A stretch of 64,000 nt of DNA from Lewinellaceae bacterium. GTDB lineage: Bacteria; Bacteroidota; Bacteroidia; Chitinophagales; Saprospiraceae. The notes beneath the pieces are model-generated. The model was not told the origin of the DNA. It did no database searches and saw only the letters and a program-made list of their open reading frames with translations. Positions within the stretch are counted from its first letter, which is position 1. The number at the start of each line of letters is the position of its first letter. Shown one piece after another: positions 26,695 through 35,527 of this stretch. The stretch lies in NCBI GenBank assembly GCA_020636355.1, contig JACJYB010000012.1:1-64000 (forward strand), in the 5' to 3' direction. A program made the position numbers and the translations under genes.

Positions 26695-27462
26695 TCACGG
26701 ACAAATCCCGGTTCCATTTGGGACAATTGCTAAAACTACCTCCGGATTTGGATTTGGATTACATGGTCCAACTTCAAAGACGGTTATCGTATAAATACCG
26801 GCGCCTGCCCCGGTAAACAAATAGGGGCTTCCAGCTGCTGTTGCGTTGAAAACTACATTCGGTATGGTAAAAGGAGGTGAGGCACCAAGTGGCGATGAGT
26901 TCAAATTCGGTGTTACGACAATATCATATATGGTTCCCGGGCAGGAAGTAGCATCGGTAATCGTCACTGAAATAGAGCCATTGGGTGTGTATGAAGGCTG
27001 ACCCTCCTGGCAGGTGGGAGGCGAAGCGGTATAAGTAACAGTAAATGGAGCATCAAAGGTTTGAAAAATTGGACTTAAGGCATTGGAACAACTACCTGAA
27101 TTTCCTTGATTTCTGTTGCATGTTTCAACCAGAGAAAATATGTAAGACGTACCCGGTTGCAGATTCGTCGCCGTATAGCTAACCTGACCGTTTGATGCAT
27201 TCCAGGTGACCCCGGCAGTACTTGTACATACCGTTTGCCTGAAGATAAATTGGCCACTATTACAGGAACCATTACTTGCGAAAATTTCAATGGTCCAACA
27301 ATGATCGGCTATAGGCAAATTTTGTGAAGTCCAGTTTAATGTTGCCGAGGTGGTTGTTCTTGCTGTGGTGCTTAACCCAACGGGTGGCAAACATTGTCCA
27401 AAGCCTGTAAAATGAGCGATCAAAAGGCTCAAAATAACTGCCAATAATTTAAAAGTTTTCAT
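26695..27462 (-). CDS. Short secreted protein, copy of the head of the 1733-aa neighbour
   Basis: 255 residues. Signal peptide (1-22, 'LLAVILSLLIAHFTGFGQ'), then an FN3-like domain starting 'CLPPVGLSTTARTTTSATLNW' and a second beta domain ('YTPNGSISVTITDATSCPG', 'TAAGSPYLFTGAGAGIYTI'). The whole protein aligns end to end with residues 1-255 of the giant encoded just upstream (27507-32708), and stops at 'VPNGTGICP' where the giant continues. It has no T9SS sorting domain, so it may be a soluble or periplasmic decoy or a leftover of a partial duplication. Confidence 0.8.
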   Translation of the reverse strand: MKTFKLLAVILSLLIAHFTGFGQCLPPVGLSTTARTTTSATLNWTSQNLPIADHCWTIEIFASNGSCNSGQFIFRQTVCTSTAGVTWNASNGQVSYTATNLQPGTSYIFSLVETCNRNQGNSGSCSNALSPIFQTFDAPFTVTYTASPPTCQEGQPSYTPNGSISVTITDATSCPGTIYDIVVTPNLNSSPLGASPPFTIPNVVFNATAAGSPYLFTGAGAGIYTITVFEVGPCNPNPNPEVVLAIVPNGTGICP

Positions 27463-27506
27463 AGAATGATATTATAAACATTACAAAAACAGTCTATTGA
27501 ATGAAG

Positions 27507-30500
27507 TCAATTAACCCTGACCATTCGCTTATTTAATACAATTTCATTGGTCTCTAGCTGATAGAAAAGGACTCCCTTGACCGCAGGCAGATCTTGAGGC
27601 AATAGATCCAGCTGATGTACTCCGGCAGAATAACTGCCACTCACCCGGTAGAGCTCCTTACCGGTCACATCCATCACTCGCAGCGTCGCGGTCATGCTTT
27701 CCGGCAACCAGAATCCGATCTTTGTCTCCCCGCTGAATGGGTTTGGTGTATTCTGGTACAGCTCCGGCGTCCTTAACCCTTCACCTTTTTCCTTCTGCCC
27801 CGGCGACGCCAATCCTGTTTCAGGCTCCGTCAATGGACTGCTGTCCTGGCAGGCATTGCCACTGTTATCCTGTAGTAGTAGCGTCGTCGTGCAGAAATCT
27901 TTATTACCCGCTTCATCGATCACCCAGATCATCACTTCGATCTCCTGTGACCGTCCATCCGGAATATCTGCACACGTGTAGGTCCAGCTGGGGCTTTCGC
28001 CGTCTTCCGTAAAGCTCAGGACCAACTTGTCGGCCGTCGTGCAGTTATCGTAACTTCCCGCGTCAAAGTCCGTAGCCCATACCTCCACTTCACCGGAGGG
28101 GCTCATAACCACCGTACTTATCCCATCAAAACAATATGGGGTAGGCTTCTTGCAGTCCCGGATTGTGAAGGTTGTGTAGCAGCTGTCTTCATTGCCACAG
28201 CGGTCGGTGGCGATCAACCGGACATCGTATGAGCCAGCCGGCAATGAAGCGACCAGCACCTGGCCTTCTCCCAGCAATACTTCTACACCTGATTCATCTT
28301 CCACGCGATAACGGTAAGCCATATCGACCGGCAACGTACAGTTATCTGACACGCTTTGGATCAAATTATACACTACTGTGGCCTCACCACAGCCTTCCGT
28401 GATGCATTTATCTTCAAGCTCGGCACATTCAAGAACCGGCGCTTCATCATCCACCACCTTGATCACCTGCAGGTACGTCATGTACCCGTCGCCGTCATCC
28501 TTTAGGTTCCGGTGGATGCAGCATCTGCTCTCACTCGCTACCAACCGGTCGTCGACGATCACATCCGGATAGCGGCTGTGCAGATCCGGTGAATAAACAC
28601 ACCAGTCGATCAATTTCCACGTCCTTAAGATCTTGTAACAGCCTTCCGTCACATCGTAACGCTCATCCGAGTACGTCACTCCGATCAGCTCACAGTCGTC
28701 GTCGCTGATCTCCGGATAACCCGCGCCCGTGCGGTCTGCCGCCAGGCTGCCCGGGTCGGTACAATTCACCACCACATCTTCCGGGAAGATCACTTCAAAG
28801 TCGGAGCGTGGTTTCACATACAGCGTCTGCGTGTCGTACGCGGTGTTACCACATTTGTCGGTAGCTGTCACCGTCTTCGTCAGCGTCCCTACCCCACATT
28901 CGTTCAGGCTGCCGCTGTATTCCACTTCCGTTTCCGGAGCCCAGCAGTTGTCCGTGATCACCCAGTCTTCCGCTGTCTCGTCGAAGTAGTTTTGCGGGTT
29001 CGGGTGTCCACCGTCCGGGTTATCGTATTTATCCAGCATCAGCCACAGCCGGCAGTAGATCGGCTGCCAGTTGTGCGACTCATACCAATAATTGTATTCA
29101 TCGCAGCTCAAGCCGCCCGCATAGCTGTATTCCCCGCAGACCGAGCCACCGTAATAGCCGAAGTCTCCGCCATCCCAGGGGATCTCCACGCAGCATACCT
29201 GCGTCACTTCAACCGGTGCATCTGAAGTGTTTCTTCCTATTGGGTAAATGTAAGGATCTGCGCAATACGTAGCCAGGGCATCTTCTCCTTCACACACATC
29301 ATGGGTGAACTGTGCGCCATGCCCTTTAACCGTGACGGCCTTCGTACCTCCGGCATAGGGCTTCGTCAGCGTCCACCAGTAAGGTACGCCATCGCAGTAG
29401 ACTGTGACATCCTCAGGGGCTACGACCACCGGAGGGGTTTTGTCGTCCTTACGTACTTCGATCATGCAGTCGCTGTACAGGTGCGGGAAATGCCATCTAC
29501 GATCTCTCATCAATTCACGAAGGACTGATGCATCCGTTGCGTTTACTCGACTTTTCCAGTCGTTTTCTGCTACTGCCGATATTTCACAATTTTCCTGTGC
29601 GAAAAATTCTATCGCACAGAAGCCATTTTGGTATACGCCATGCCCTTCGTCACTCTGTGTCACTCCCTGGGCGACACATGAACGAAGATATACCGGTGTC
29701 TCCCATTCTATTCCCGGCCCTTTGCTACCATTATTACAGGCTTCACAGAGCAGTGCCGGTCTGGGATCTCCATAATGGGCATATTCATTCAGCCGCCAAT
29801 AATACCACGCTGCAAATTCCGAACTCAAATTCCACCAGTACCATTCATGTTCTCCACCATAGAAGGAATGCGGATCGTATAATGGCAGATCACAGGCTTC
29901 ATACACCCGCAATACCAATTGCTCGCTCCCACATTCCGTCACATCGATATAATCGTCAAACACAAAGACGTTGATCCACTCCTCTATGGCTGCATCAATG
30001 TCATCCTGATAGTGATGATAATCATACGGATCAAGGCATCCGGCAAAATAACTCTGCCAGTAGTCCCGCCAGTAAGTGATCGTGTCCATGCTAGCTACCG
30101 CAAAATGCAGTCGATCACAGCAGTTATCGTGACTCCCATCGTCCAGGTCCTTCGCATAGACCCGCGCCCAGCATTCATTCGGATCCAGGGTCACCTGCGT
30201 AATTTCATCGCACACAGGTACAGGTGGTGTATTGTCGTATACGTTGATTCCTTGCAACAATAAAGTCGTATTCCAACAACGGTCGAACAGATGGTATACG
30301 ACATTGTGCCAGCCGGATGGCAAATAAACATGAGCAGTTCCTCCCGCTGGAATTGTTCCAGACTCCAGTACCGTTTTGCCCGCATGCGAAGGGTCGAGGT
30401 ATTCAATTTCATAATACACTTCCAACACGTCATCACAGTCTTTCTCTACCCAGGCCCGCGGATCGGGAAGGGTTAATCCGGCTTTACAGTCATGCGGATC

Positions 30501-32708
30501 CACTTCTCCTTCCAGCACCTCACAAGCCAGCCAGGCTCCTAAATCAATGGCTTTCCTAAATACTGTTTCCGGAACTTCATCACAGTCCGTTCCACTGGGA
30601 TTCTCATCCAGAGGGCTTAGGTGAGCACCTGCAATTACTGGTGCAGTCCGGTCGGTGATCTTAAACCATTGCACACAGGTCGTATCGCTTTGGCCACACC
30701 AATCGTACACATGCCACGTCCGGCGGATCTTATAAGAGCGCCCACAGGTAGGAACTATATGATCTTCGTAATCAAACACAATCTGGCACTTGCCCGAATT
30801 GGTAAAGTCCGGTCCGGTATCGGTATGCAAGGGTAATAAATAAGCCGGATCTTGTCCCGGTTGAGTGCTTTTTAAGTAGGGCGCCGGGAAATAACCATCA
30901 CCTTTTGTAGGCCAGGGATGTGCATAGCCCTCGGCATCCAGATAGGTATCGCCGTCTTTGCCTGCATTCCACAACAATTCCACGGATTTATTATTACGAA
31001 TTACTTCCGTGGTGCATTCGATCAGCGTATCCGGGCCGCAGACCAAGCTATCAATGGTTTCTTTCCGTACAAACAGCGTATCCCGGCACTCTGAGTAGTT
31101 ACCCCATGCATCCGTCGCCCGCACTCTGCGCGCAAGGTAACCGATGAACTCCCGGTCGTCACATCCCAGGTCCGTCCATTGCTTCTCCAGGATGTCCGTG
31201 GTTGTCGGGTATGGCTGACAAAAATCCGTGATCACTACCAAGTCTTCCCGCTCTCCCATCTGCAGGCAACTAATTGTATCATTCGTACAAAGTATTTGAG
31301 GTGGCCGCTTATCTTCAATCTGGATATAGCCCCAACAGGAGGTTCCGGTAACCAAGTCCCGAACGCTGCCGATAATAGTTTTCCCGATGTCTTCGACCGT
31401 TACAGGGTTGTTTAGCAGTTGACCGGAAAGCTCGGATAATTGCACCGTGACCTGATCTTCACAAAAAGCTGTATTATTAACTAAGTCTTTTCCTCGGATC
31501 AATCGTTCACAATCATAAGCCATCGAGACTAAAATCTTGTCGTGACAAACCAGATCAGTGATTTCATTTTTGGCGTAGACACCCTGAGCAGAAAGTCTCA
31601 AAACCGGTGCATTCCCCCCCGCATCCTGCATGGCAAGTTGCACGGTGGTATTTCCAGCCATCCATTCAATAGTAATCCGGTAATTACCCAATCCATCTGG
31701 CATAATAGTCACATTTGCACCATCTGTTGGATCAACAGAGACAACCTGTACAGCATTTGGATTGGTTATGATGCCATCACAAAGATCAAATCCTGATGCA
31801 TCATGGTAGGTGGTTACACCACACATCCCGGTGTCGATGGTTAATGTCCCCAGGTCATAAGTAATACCCGGAATGGTAAAAGGATTATTGTCTGTCAGTG
31901 TTGTTCCCAGAGTGTCCATGATGGACCAGATTGGATCCACGTTATCCGTACCATCCGGCACCGATACAATTATTACCTCAGGATTGATGGCTGGATTACA
32001 TGGGCCAGTTTCTAACACAGTCACTTGATAATTTCCAGCCCCTGCATTTATAAATAGATAAGGGCTTCCTGCAGCTGTGGCCCCCAAAATAAAATTGGGA
32101 ATGGGAGCAGGAGGGGTAGAACCTAAAGGTCCAGATCCTGCGATTGGTGCTGCTGTAACATCGTAAGTCGTACCTGGACAGGAAGTTCCATCGATAATTG
32201 ACACAACAAATGAGCCATCTGGCACATAACCAGGGGTGATAAATGGACATCCAGGTGAAAAGCCTGTACTGGTGACTATAAAGGGATCATCAAATGTCCT
32301 GAATGGTGGACTGATAGCATTCATGCAACTCCCTGAGTTTCCTGCCGTGCCATCACAAGTCTCGACCAGTGAATATTGGTACGATGTCCCTGGGGCTAAC
32401 CCGGTGACCGTATAAGAAACAACTCCTGTGGCAGGATTCCAGGTAATGCCAGGAGTACTCGTGCATACAACAGCTAAAAAGACATCCTGGCCCATGCTAC
32501 ACAGACCACCGGCGGCGAAGACTTCCAAAGTCCAACAGTGGTCAGTAATGGGCAGGTTTACAGAGGTCCATTGTAAGGTGGCCGTCGTGGTGGTTAAACT
32601 AACTATAGTCAGACCGCCGGGTGGCGCGCATTGTGCAGATAATTGTTGCTGGGAAACCTGGAAAGCCATAATAAGGGCTATCCAAATTGCATGGATTGGT
32701 CTTTTCAT
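27507..32708 (-). CDS. Giant secreted FN3/HYR-like protein with T9SS type A sorting domain
   Basis: 1733 residues. Signal peptide (1-25), FN3-like head ('CAPPGGLTIVSLTTTTATLQW'), then a second beta domain to about 255, and many Cys-rich HYR-like modules ('PPQILCTNDTISC', 'RTWHVYDWCGQSDTTC', 'PPVVVAPEDVTVYC', 'TVTATDKCGNTAYDTQTLYV', 'DRCGNEDSCYTTFTI'). Residues about 880-1010 and 1125-1260 are Tyr/Trp-rich inserts without close relatives that I know. The last 85 residues ('LYQNTPNPFSGETKIGF' to 'LNKRMVRVN') are a T9SS type A sorting domain. Likely a surface adhesin or matrix protein. The tandem short copy downstream shares the head. Confidence 0.9.
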   Translation of the reverse strand: MKRPIHAIWIALIMAFQVSQQQLSAQCAPPGGLTIVSLTTTTATLQWTSVNLPITDHCWTLEVFAAGGLCSMGQDVFLAVVCTSTPGITWNPATGVVSYTVTGLAPGTSYQYSLVETCDGTAGNSGSCMNAISPPFRTFDDPFIVTSTGFSPGCPFITPGYVPDGSFVVSIIDGTSCPGTTYDVTAAPIAGSGPLGSTPPAPIPNFILGATAAGSPYLFINAGAGNYQVTVLETGPCNPAINPEVIIVSVPDGTDNVDPIWSIMDTLGTTLTDNNPFTIPGITYDLGTLTIDTGMCGVTTYHDASGFDLCDGIITNPNAVQVVSVDPTDGANVTIMPDGLGNYRITIEWMAGNTTVQLAMQDAGGNAPVLRLSAQGVYAKNEITDLVCHDKILVSMAYDCERLIRGKDLVNNTAFCEDQVTVQLSELSGQLLNNPVTVEDIGKTIIGSVRDLVTGTSCWGYIQIEDKRPPQILCTNDTISCLQMGEREDLVVITDFCQPYPTTTDILEKQWTDLGCDDREFIGYLARRVRATDAWGNYSECRDTLFVRKETIDSLVCGPDTLIECTTEVIRNNKSVELLWNAGKDGDTYLDAEGYAHPWPTKGDGYFPAPYLKSTQPGQDPAYLLPLHTDTGPDFTNSGKCQIVFDYEDHIVPTCGRSYKIRRTWHVYDWCGQSDTTCVQWFKITDRTAPVIAGAHLSPLDENPSGTDCDEVPETVFRKAIDLGAWLACEVLEGEVDPHDCKAGLTLPDPRAWVEKDCDDVLEVYYEIEYLDPSHAGKTVLESGTIPAGGTAHVYLPSGWHNVVYHLFDRCWNTTLLLQGINVYDNTPPVPVCDEITQVTLDPNECWARVYAKDLDDGSHDNCCDRLHFAVASMDTITYWRDYWQSYFAGCLDPYDYHHYQDDIDAAIEEWINVFVFDDYIDVTECGSEQLVLRVYEACDLPLYDPHSFYGGEHEWYWWNLSSEFAAWYYWRLNEYAHYGDPRPALLCEACNNGSKGPGIEWETPVYLRSCVAQGVTQSDEGHGVYQNGFCAIEFFAQENCEISAVAENDWKSRVNATDASVLRELMRDRRWHFPHLYSDCMIEVRKDDKTPPVVVAPEDVTVYCDGVPYWWTLTKPYAGGTKAVTVKGHGAQFTHDVCEGEDALATYCADPYIYPIGRNTSDAPVEVTQVCCVEIPWDGGDFGYYGGSVCGEYSYAGGLSCDEYNYWYESHNWQPIYCRLWLMLDKYDNPDGGHPNPQNYFDETAEDWVITDNCWAPETEVEYSGSLNECGVGTLTKTVTATDKCGNTAYDTQTLYVKPRSDFEVIFPEDVVVNCTDPGSLAADRTGAGYPEISDDDCELIGVTYSDERYDVTEGCYKILRTWKLIDWCVYSPDLHSRYPDVIVDDRLVASESRCCIHRNLKDDGDGYMTYLQVIKVVDDEAPVLECAELEDKCITEGCGEATVVYNLIQSVSDNCTLPVDMAYRYRVEDESGVEVLLGEGQVLVASLPAGSYDVRLIATDRCGNEDSCYTTFTIRDCKKPTPYCFDGISTVVMSPSGEVEVWATDFDAGSYDNCTTADKLVLSFTEDGESPSWTYTCADIPDGRSQEIEVMIWVIDEAGNKDFCTTTLLLQDNSGNACQDSSPLTEPETGLASPGQKEKGEGLRTPELYQNTPNPFSGETKIGFWLPESMTATLRVMDVTGKELYRVSGSYSAGVHQLDLLPQDLPAVKGVLFYQLETNEIVLNKRMVRVN

Positions 32709-32776
32709 TGGTTGGTTCCGCCTTCAGCGCTCATTTGGTTGATACTAAATATAGGCAAAAACCATCAAAACATTTA

Positions 32777-32800
32777 CATATTATATATTAATATAATATG
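32777..32800. promoter_or_regulatory. AT-only inverted repeat upstream of the 1733-aa gene
   Basis: CATATTATAT (32777-32786) and ATATAATATG (32791-32800) form a 10-bp inverted repeat around ATTA. It sits 69 bases upstream of the giant's ATG and 33 bases from the 3' end of aspS. It could be an operator or cruciform; it lacks a T-run, so it is not a classic terminator. Confidence 0.4.
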
Positions 32801-32832
32801 CATGCGTCTTTCCAGAACTTGAAAGCGTCGAT

Positions 32833-34593
32833 CTATTTAACCAACCTAAGGCTTAACTCATCCAGCTGTTTCTGATCAATGGGAGAAGGTGCTTCAATCA
32901 TCATATCCCTCCCCATGTTATTTTTTGGGAAGGCTATGAAATCACGGATCGAAGACTGGCCATTCATCACAGCACACAACCGGTCAAAACCAAATGCTAT
33001 CCCGCCGTGGGGAGGAGCCCCGTATTCGAAAGCACCCAGCAGGAACCCAAATTGAGCTTCCGCTTCTTCTTTGGTAAATCCCAGCAGATCAAAATTTTTG
33101 CTCTGCAGGTTTCGGTTGTGTATCCGGATCGAACCGCCGCCGATCTCTACCCCGTTGAGAACCAGGTCATAGGCATCCGCTCGCAAGGACTTCATGGTTG
33201 CAAAGTCGCCGTTCTGCATCCGCTCGATGTCGTCCTTTTTAGGCGAGGTGAAGGGATGGTGCATGGCAAAGAAACGCTGAGCTTCTTCATCCCACTCGAG
33301 CAGTGGAAAATCAACTACCCAGAGCGGGTTTACTTTTTTCGGGTCCCGCAGTCCCAGTCGTTCTCCCAGCTCCAGACGTAATGCGCCTAGCTGTGTGCGG
33401 GTCTTTTCAGCCTCTCCGGCCAGGATCAGTACCAGGTCACCAGGCCTGGCTCCAAAGCGCTCGCCCCAGGCCTGCAATTGTTCATCGGTATAAAATTTTC
33501 CAATGCTTGATTTGATGCTGCCATCGCCTTGATATTTGATGTAGACCAGCCCTTTGGCGCCGATCTGGGGACGTTTAACCCAGTCGGTCAGAGCATTGAT
33601 GTCTTTGTTCGAATAGGTGTCAGCGATACCCGGAGCACAAATGCCCACCACCAGCTCAGCGCTGTCGAATACCGGGAATCCCTGGTTTTGCGCCACATCA
33701 TTCAGCTCGACGAACTCCATGCCAAACCGGGTATCCGGCTTGTCGGATCCGTATTTTGCAATAGCATCGTCATACGACATCCGCGGAAAAGTGTCCAATT
33801 CGATCCCAAGAACCTCGCGATACAGATGTTTGGTCAGGCCTTCGAAGGTGTTCAGAATATCCTCGCGGGTGACAAAAGCCATCTCGCAGTCGATCTGGGT
33901 AAATTCCGGCTGCCGGTCCGCACGAAGGTCCTCATCCCGGAAACATTTTACAATCTGGAAATAGCGGTCAAAGCCCGCCACCATCAGGATCTGCTTAAAG
34001 GTTTGCGGTGACTGGGGCAACGCATAAAATTGATTGGGGTTCAGCCGGCTGGGCACCACAAAGTCACGTGCTCCTTCCGGCGTACTCTTGATGAGGAAAG
34101 GCGTCTCGATCTCCAGGAAGCCGTGATCTGACAAATATTTGCGCGTTTCCAGCCCCATGCGGGCACGGAAGATGATGTTCTGCTGAACCGGTGTACGACG
34201 CAGATCCAAGTAGCGGTATTTCATCCGGAGGTCATCACCGCCATCGGTATCGTCCTCAATGGTAAAAGGTGGAACCTTACTGGGGTTTAACAGATGTAAT
34301 GCGGTCGCTTCGATCTCAATAGCTCCGGTCGCCCGGTTGGGATTTTTAGCACTCCGTTCACGTACCTTGCCGGAAACCTGAATCACAAATTCACGACCCA
34401 ACTTACGGGCCTGCTCACACAGCACTGCATTGTCTTCCATATTGAAGACAATCTGGGTAATGCCATATCGGTCGCGGACATCCACAAAGGTTAGACCTCC
34501 GAAATCCCGCCCGGCTTGCACCCAGCCTGCCAGGGTCACTTCTTTTCCAACATCAGCGATGCGTAATTCGCCACAGGTATGTGTTCTGTACAT
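32833..34593 (-). CDS. aspS: Aspartate--tRNA ligase
   Basis: 586 residues, the usual length for bacterial AspRS. The N-terminal OB anticodon domain opens 'MYRTHTCGELRIADVGKEVT'. Class II motifs follow: 'FLEIETPFLIKSTPEGARDF' (motif 1 region), 'RYFQIVKCFRDEDLRADRQPEF' (motif 2, Arg contacts) and 'GGIAFGFDRLCAVM' (motif 3). The GAD insertion (about 290-420) marks the bacterial form. It charges tRNA-Asp. A monocistronic gene; an upstream stem-loop (CGAAG/CTTCG near 34616-34631) is a weak leader feature only. Confidence 0.98.
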   Translation of the reverse strand: MYRTHTCGELRIADVGKEVTLAGWVQAGRDFGGLTFVDVRDRYGITQIVFNMEDNAVLCEQARKLGREFVIQVSGKVRERSAKNPNRATGAIEIEATALHLLNPSKVPPFTIEDDTDGGDDLRMKYRYLDLRRTPVQQNIIFRARMGLETRKYLSDHGFLEIETPFLIKSTPEGARDFVVPSRLNPNQFYALPQSPQTFKQILMVAGFDRYFQIVKCFRDEDLRADRQPEFTQIDCEMAFVTREDILNTFEGLTKHLYREVLGIELDTFPRMSYDDAIAKYGSDKPDTRFGMEFVELNDVAQNQGFPVFDSAELVVGICAPGIADTYSNKDINALTDWVKRPQIGAKGLVYIKYQGDGSIKSSIGKFYTDEQLQAWGERFGARPGDLVLILAGEAEKTRTQLGALRLELGERLGLRDPKKVNPLWVVDFPLLEWDEEAQRFFAMHHPFTSPKKDDIERMQNGDFATMKSLRADAYDLVLNGVEIGGGSIRIHNRNLQSKNFDLLGFTKEEAEAQFGFLLGAFEYGAPPHGGIAFGFDRLCAVMNGQSSIRDFIAFPKNNMGRDMMIEAPSPIDQKQLDELSLRLVK

Positions 34594-34830
34594 GGTATTG
34601 CTATTTAATCCTAAACGAAGATTTTACTTCGCGGTGCAAAAGTCCGAAAAATCTGAGAACAAAGGTAGAAGAGGTAAAAGAAAGGGATAAAGGTAAAAGA
34701 GGCCGCAGAAGTAAAAGAGGTGGCAGGCGAAGTGCCGACGGGCTGGAAGGCTGAGGTCTGACCGTGCGTCAGGAAATGGAAGAGCTATTCCGACAGCCCA
34801 TTCAACATTCAATATTCAACATTCAAAATT
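34594..34830. other. Purine-rich gap with TTGAATGTTGAA-type repeat
   Basis: No gene. Plus strand 34660-34725 is almost pure A/G with 'AGAGGTAAAAG' variants. At 34798-34830 the sequence is 'CCCATTCAACATTCAATATT' and similar; its reverse complement matches the stretch right after hisIE (50811-50840). A second purine-rich run lies at 58099-58135. Confidence 0.6.
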
Positions 34831-35340
34831 TCACCCCGCCACTCCTTCCTGGAACAAGTCACCCTGCTTACGGAAACGATTGGGGTTTTCCATGCGCAGC
34901 AACCACTTCTTGATGGGCAGTCCCCCGGAATAACCGCCCCAGTCGCCATTCTTACCGATGACCCGGTGGCAAGGGATGATGATGGGCAAAGGATTGTGGT
35001 GATTGGCTTGTCCGACCGCCCGAACGGCTTTCGGGTTACCCAAACGCTTGGCTATATCAAAATAGGAGCGGGTCCGACCGTAGGGAATGATCATCAGTGT
35101 TTTCCAAACTTCCTGGTAAAACCAGGGTGCCTCTCCGAAGTCCAGGGGAATGCTGAACCGGGTCCTTTTCCCGCCAAAGTATTCGTCCAATTCACCAAAT
35201 GCCTGAACCAGGATGGGATGGTCCGGGGCGTCCGGATCTGCTACATCGGATGATGAATTCAAATGAATCTGGGTAAGTCCCTTGTCGGTAGCATGTAATT
35301 CCAACCAACCAATCGGTGATTGGTAATACGAGACAACCAT
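34831..35340 (-). CDS. ogt: Methylated-DNA--protein-cysteine S-methyltransferase
   Basis: 169 residues. The active-site signature 'IIPCHRVIG' and the following 'NGDWGGYSGGLPIKKWLL' are the hallmark of MGMT/Ogt proteins; the recognition helix 'GNPKAVRAVGQANHHNPLPI' comes just before. It transfers an alkyl group from O6-alkylguanine to the Cys and is used once. No Ada regulatory domain is fused, so this is the Ogt form. Whether E. coli Ogt or MGMT naming is best is a matter of convention. Confidence 0.95.
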   Translation of the reverse strand: MVVSYYQSPIGWLELHATDKGLTQIHLNSSSDVADPDAPDHPILVQAFGELDEYFGGKRTRFSIPLDFGEAPWFYQEVWKTLMIIPYGRTRSYFDIAKRLGNPKAVRAVGQANHHNPLPIIIPCHRVIGKNGDWGGYSGGLPIKKWLLRMENPNRFRKQGDLFQEGVAG

Positions 35341-35527
35341 TCTCAGTTAGCTATTTACTTTGGTAATATACAAATTATTTGGATATGTATCTTTTTGACA
35401 CCTTTTGATCCAATTGATCTTAAACGCATCGTGGTGACCTTCCGGGCCACGCTTCCATCAAGGGCTTTAAGATGCTCGCCAGCCTTATCCGGTGACATTT
35501 CGTGACATCTCATTAAAAACGTTTACA

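Noticed and set aside
27694..30836. Plus-strand frames opposite the 1733-aa gene
   Set aside because: They are shadows of a long minus-strand gene with clear signal peptide and sorting domain, and have no family resemblance.
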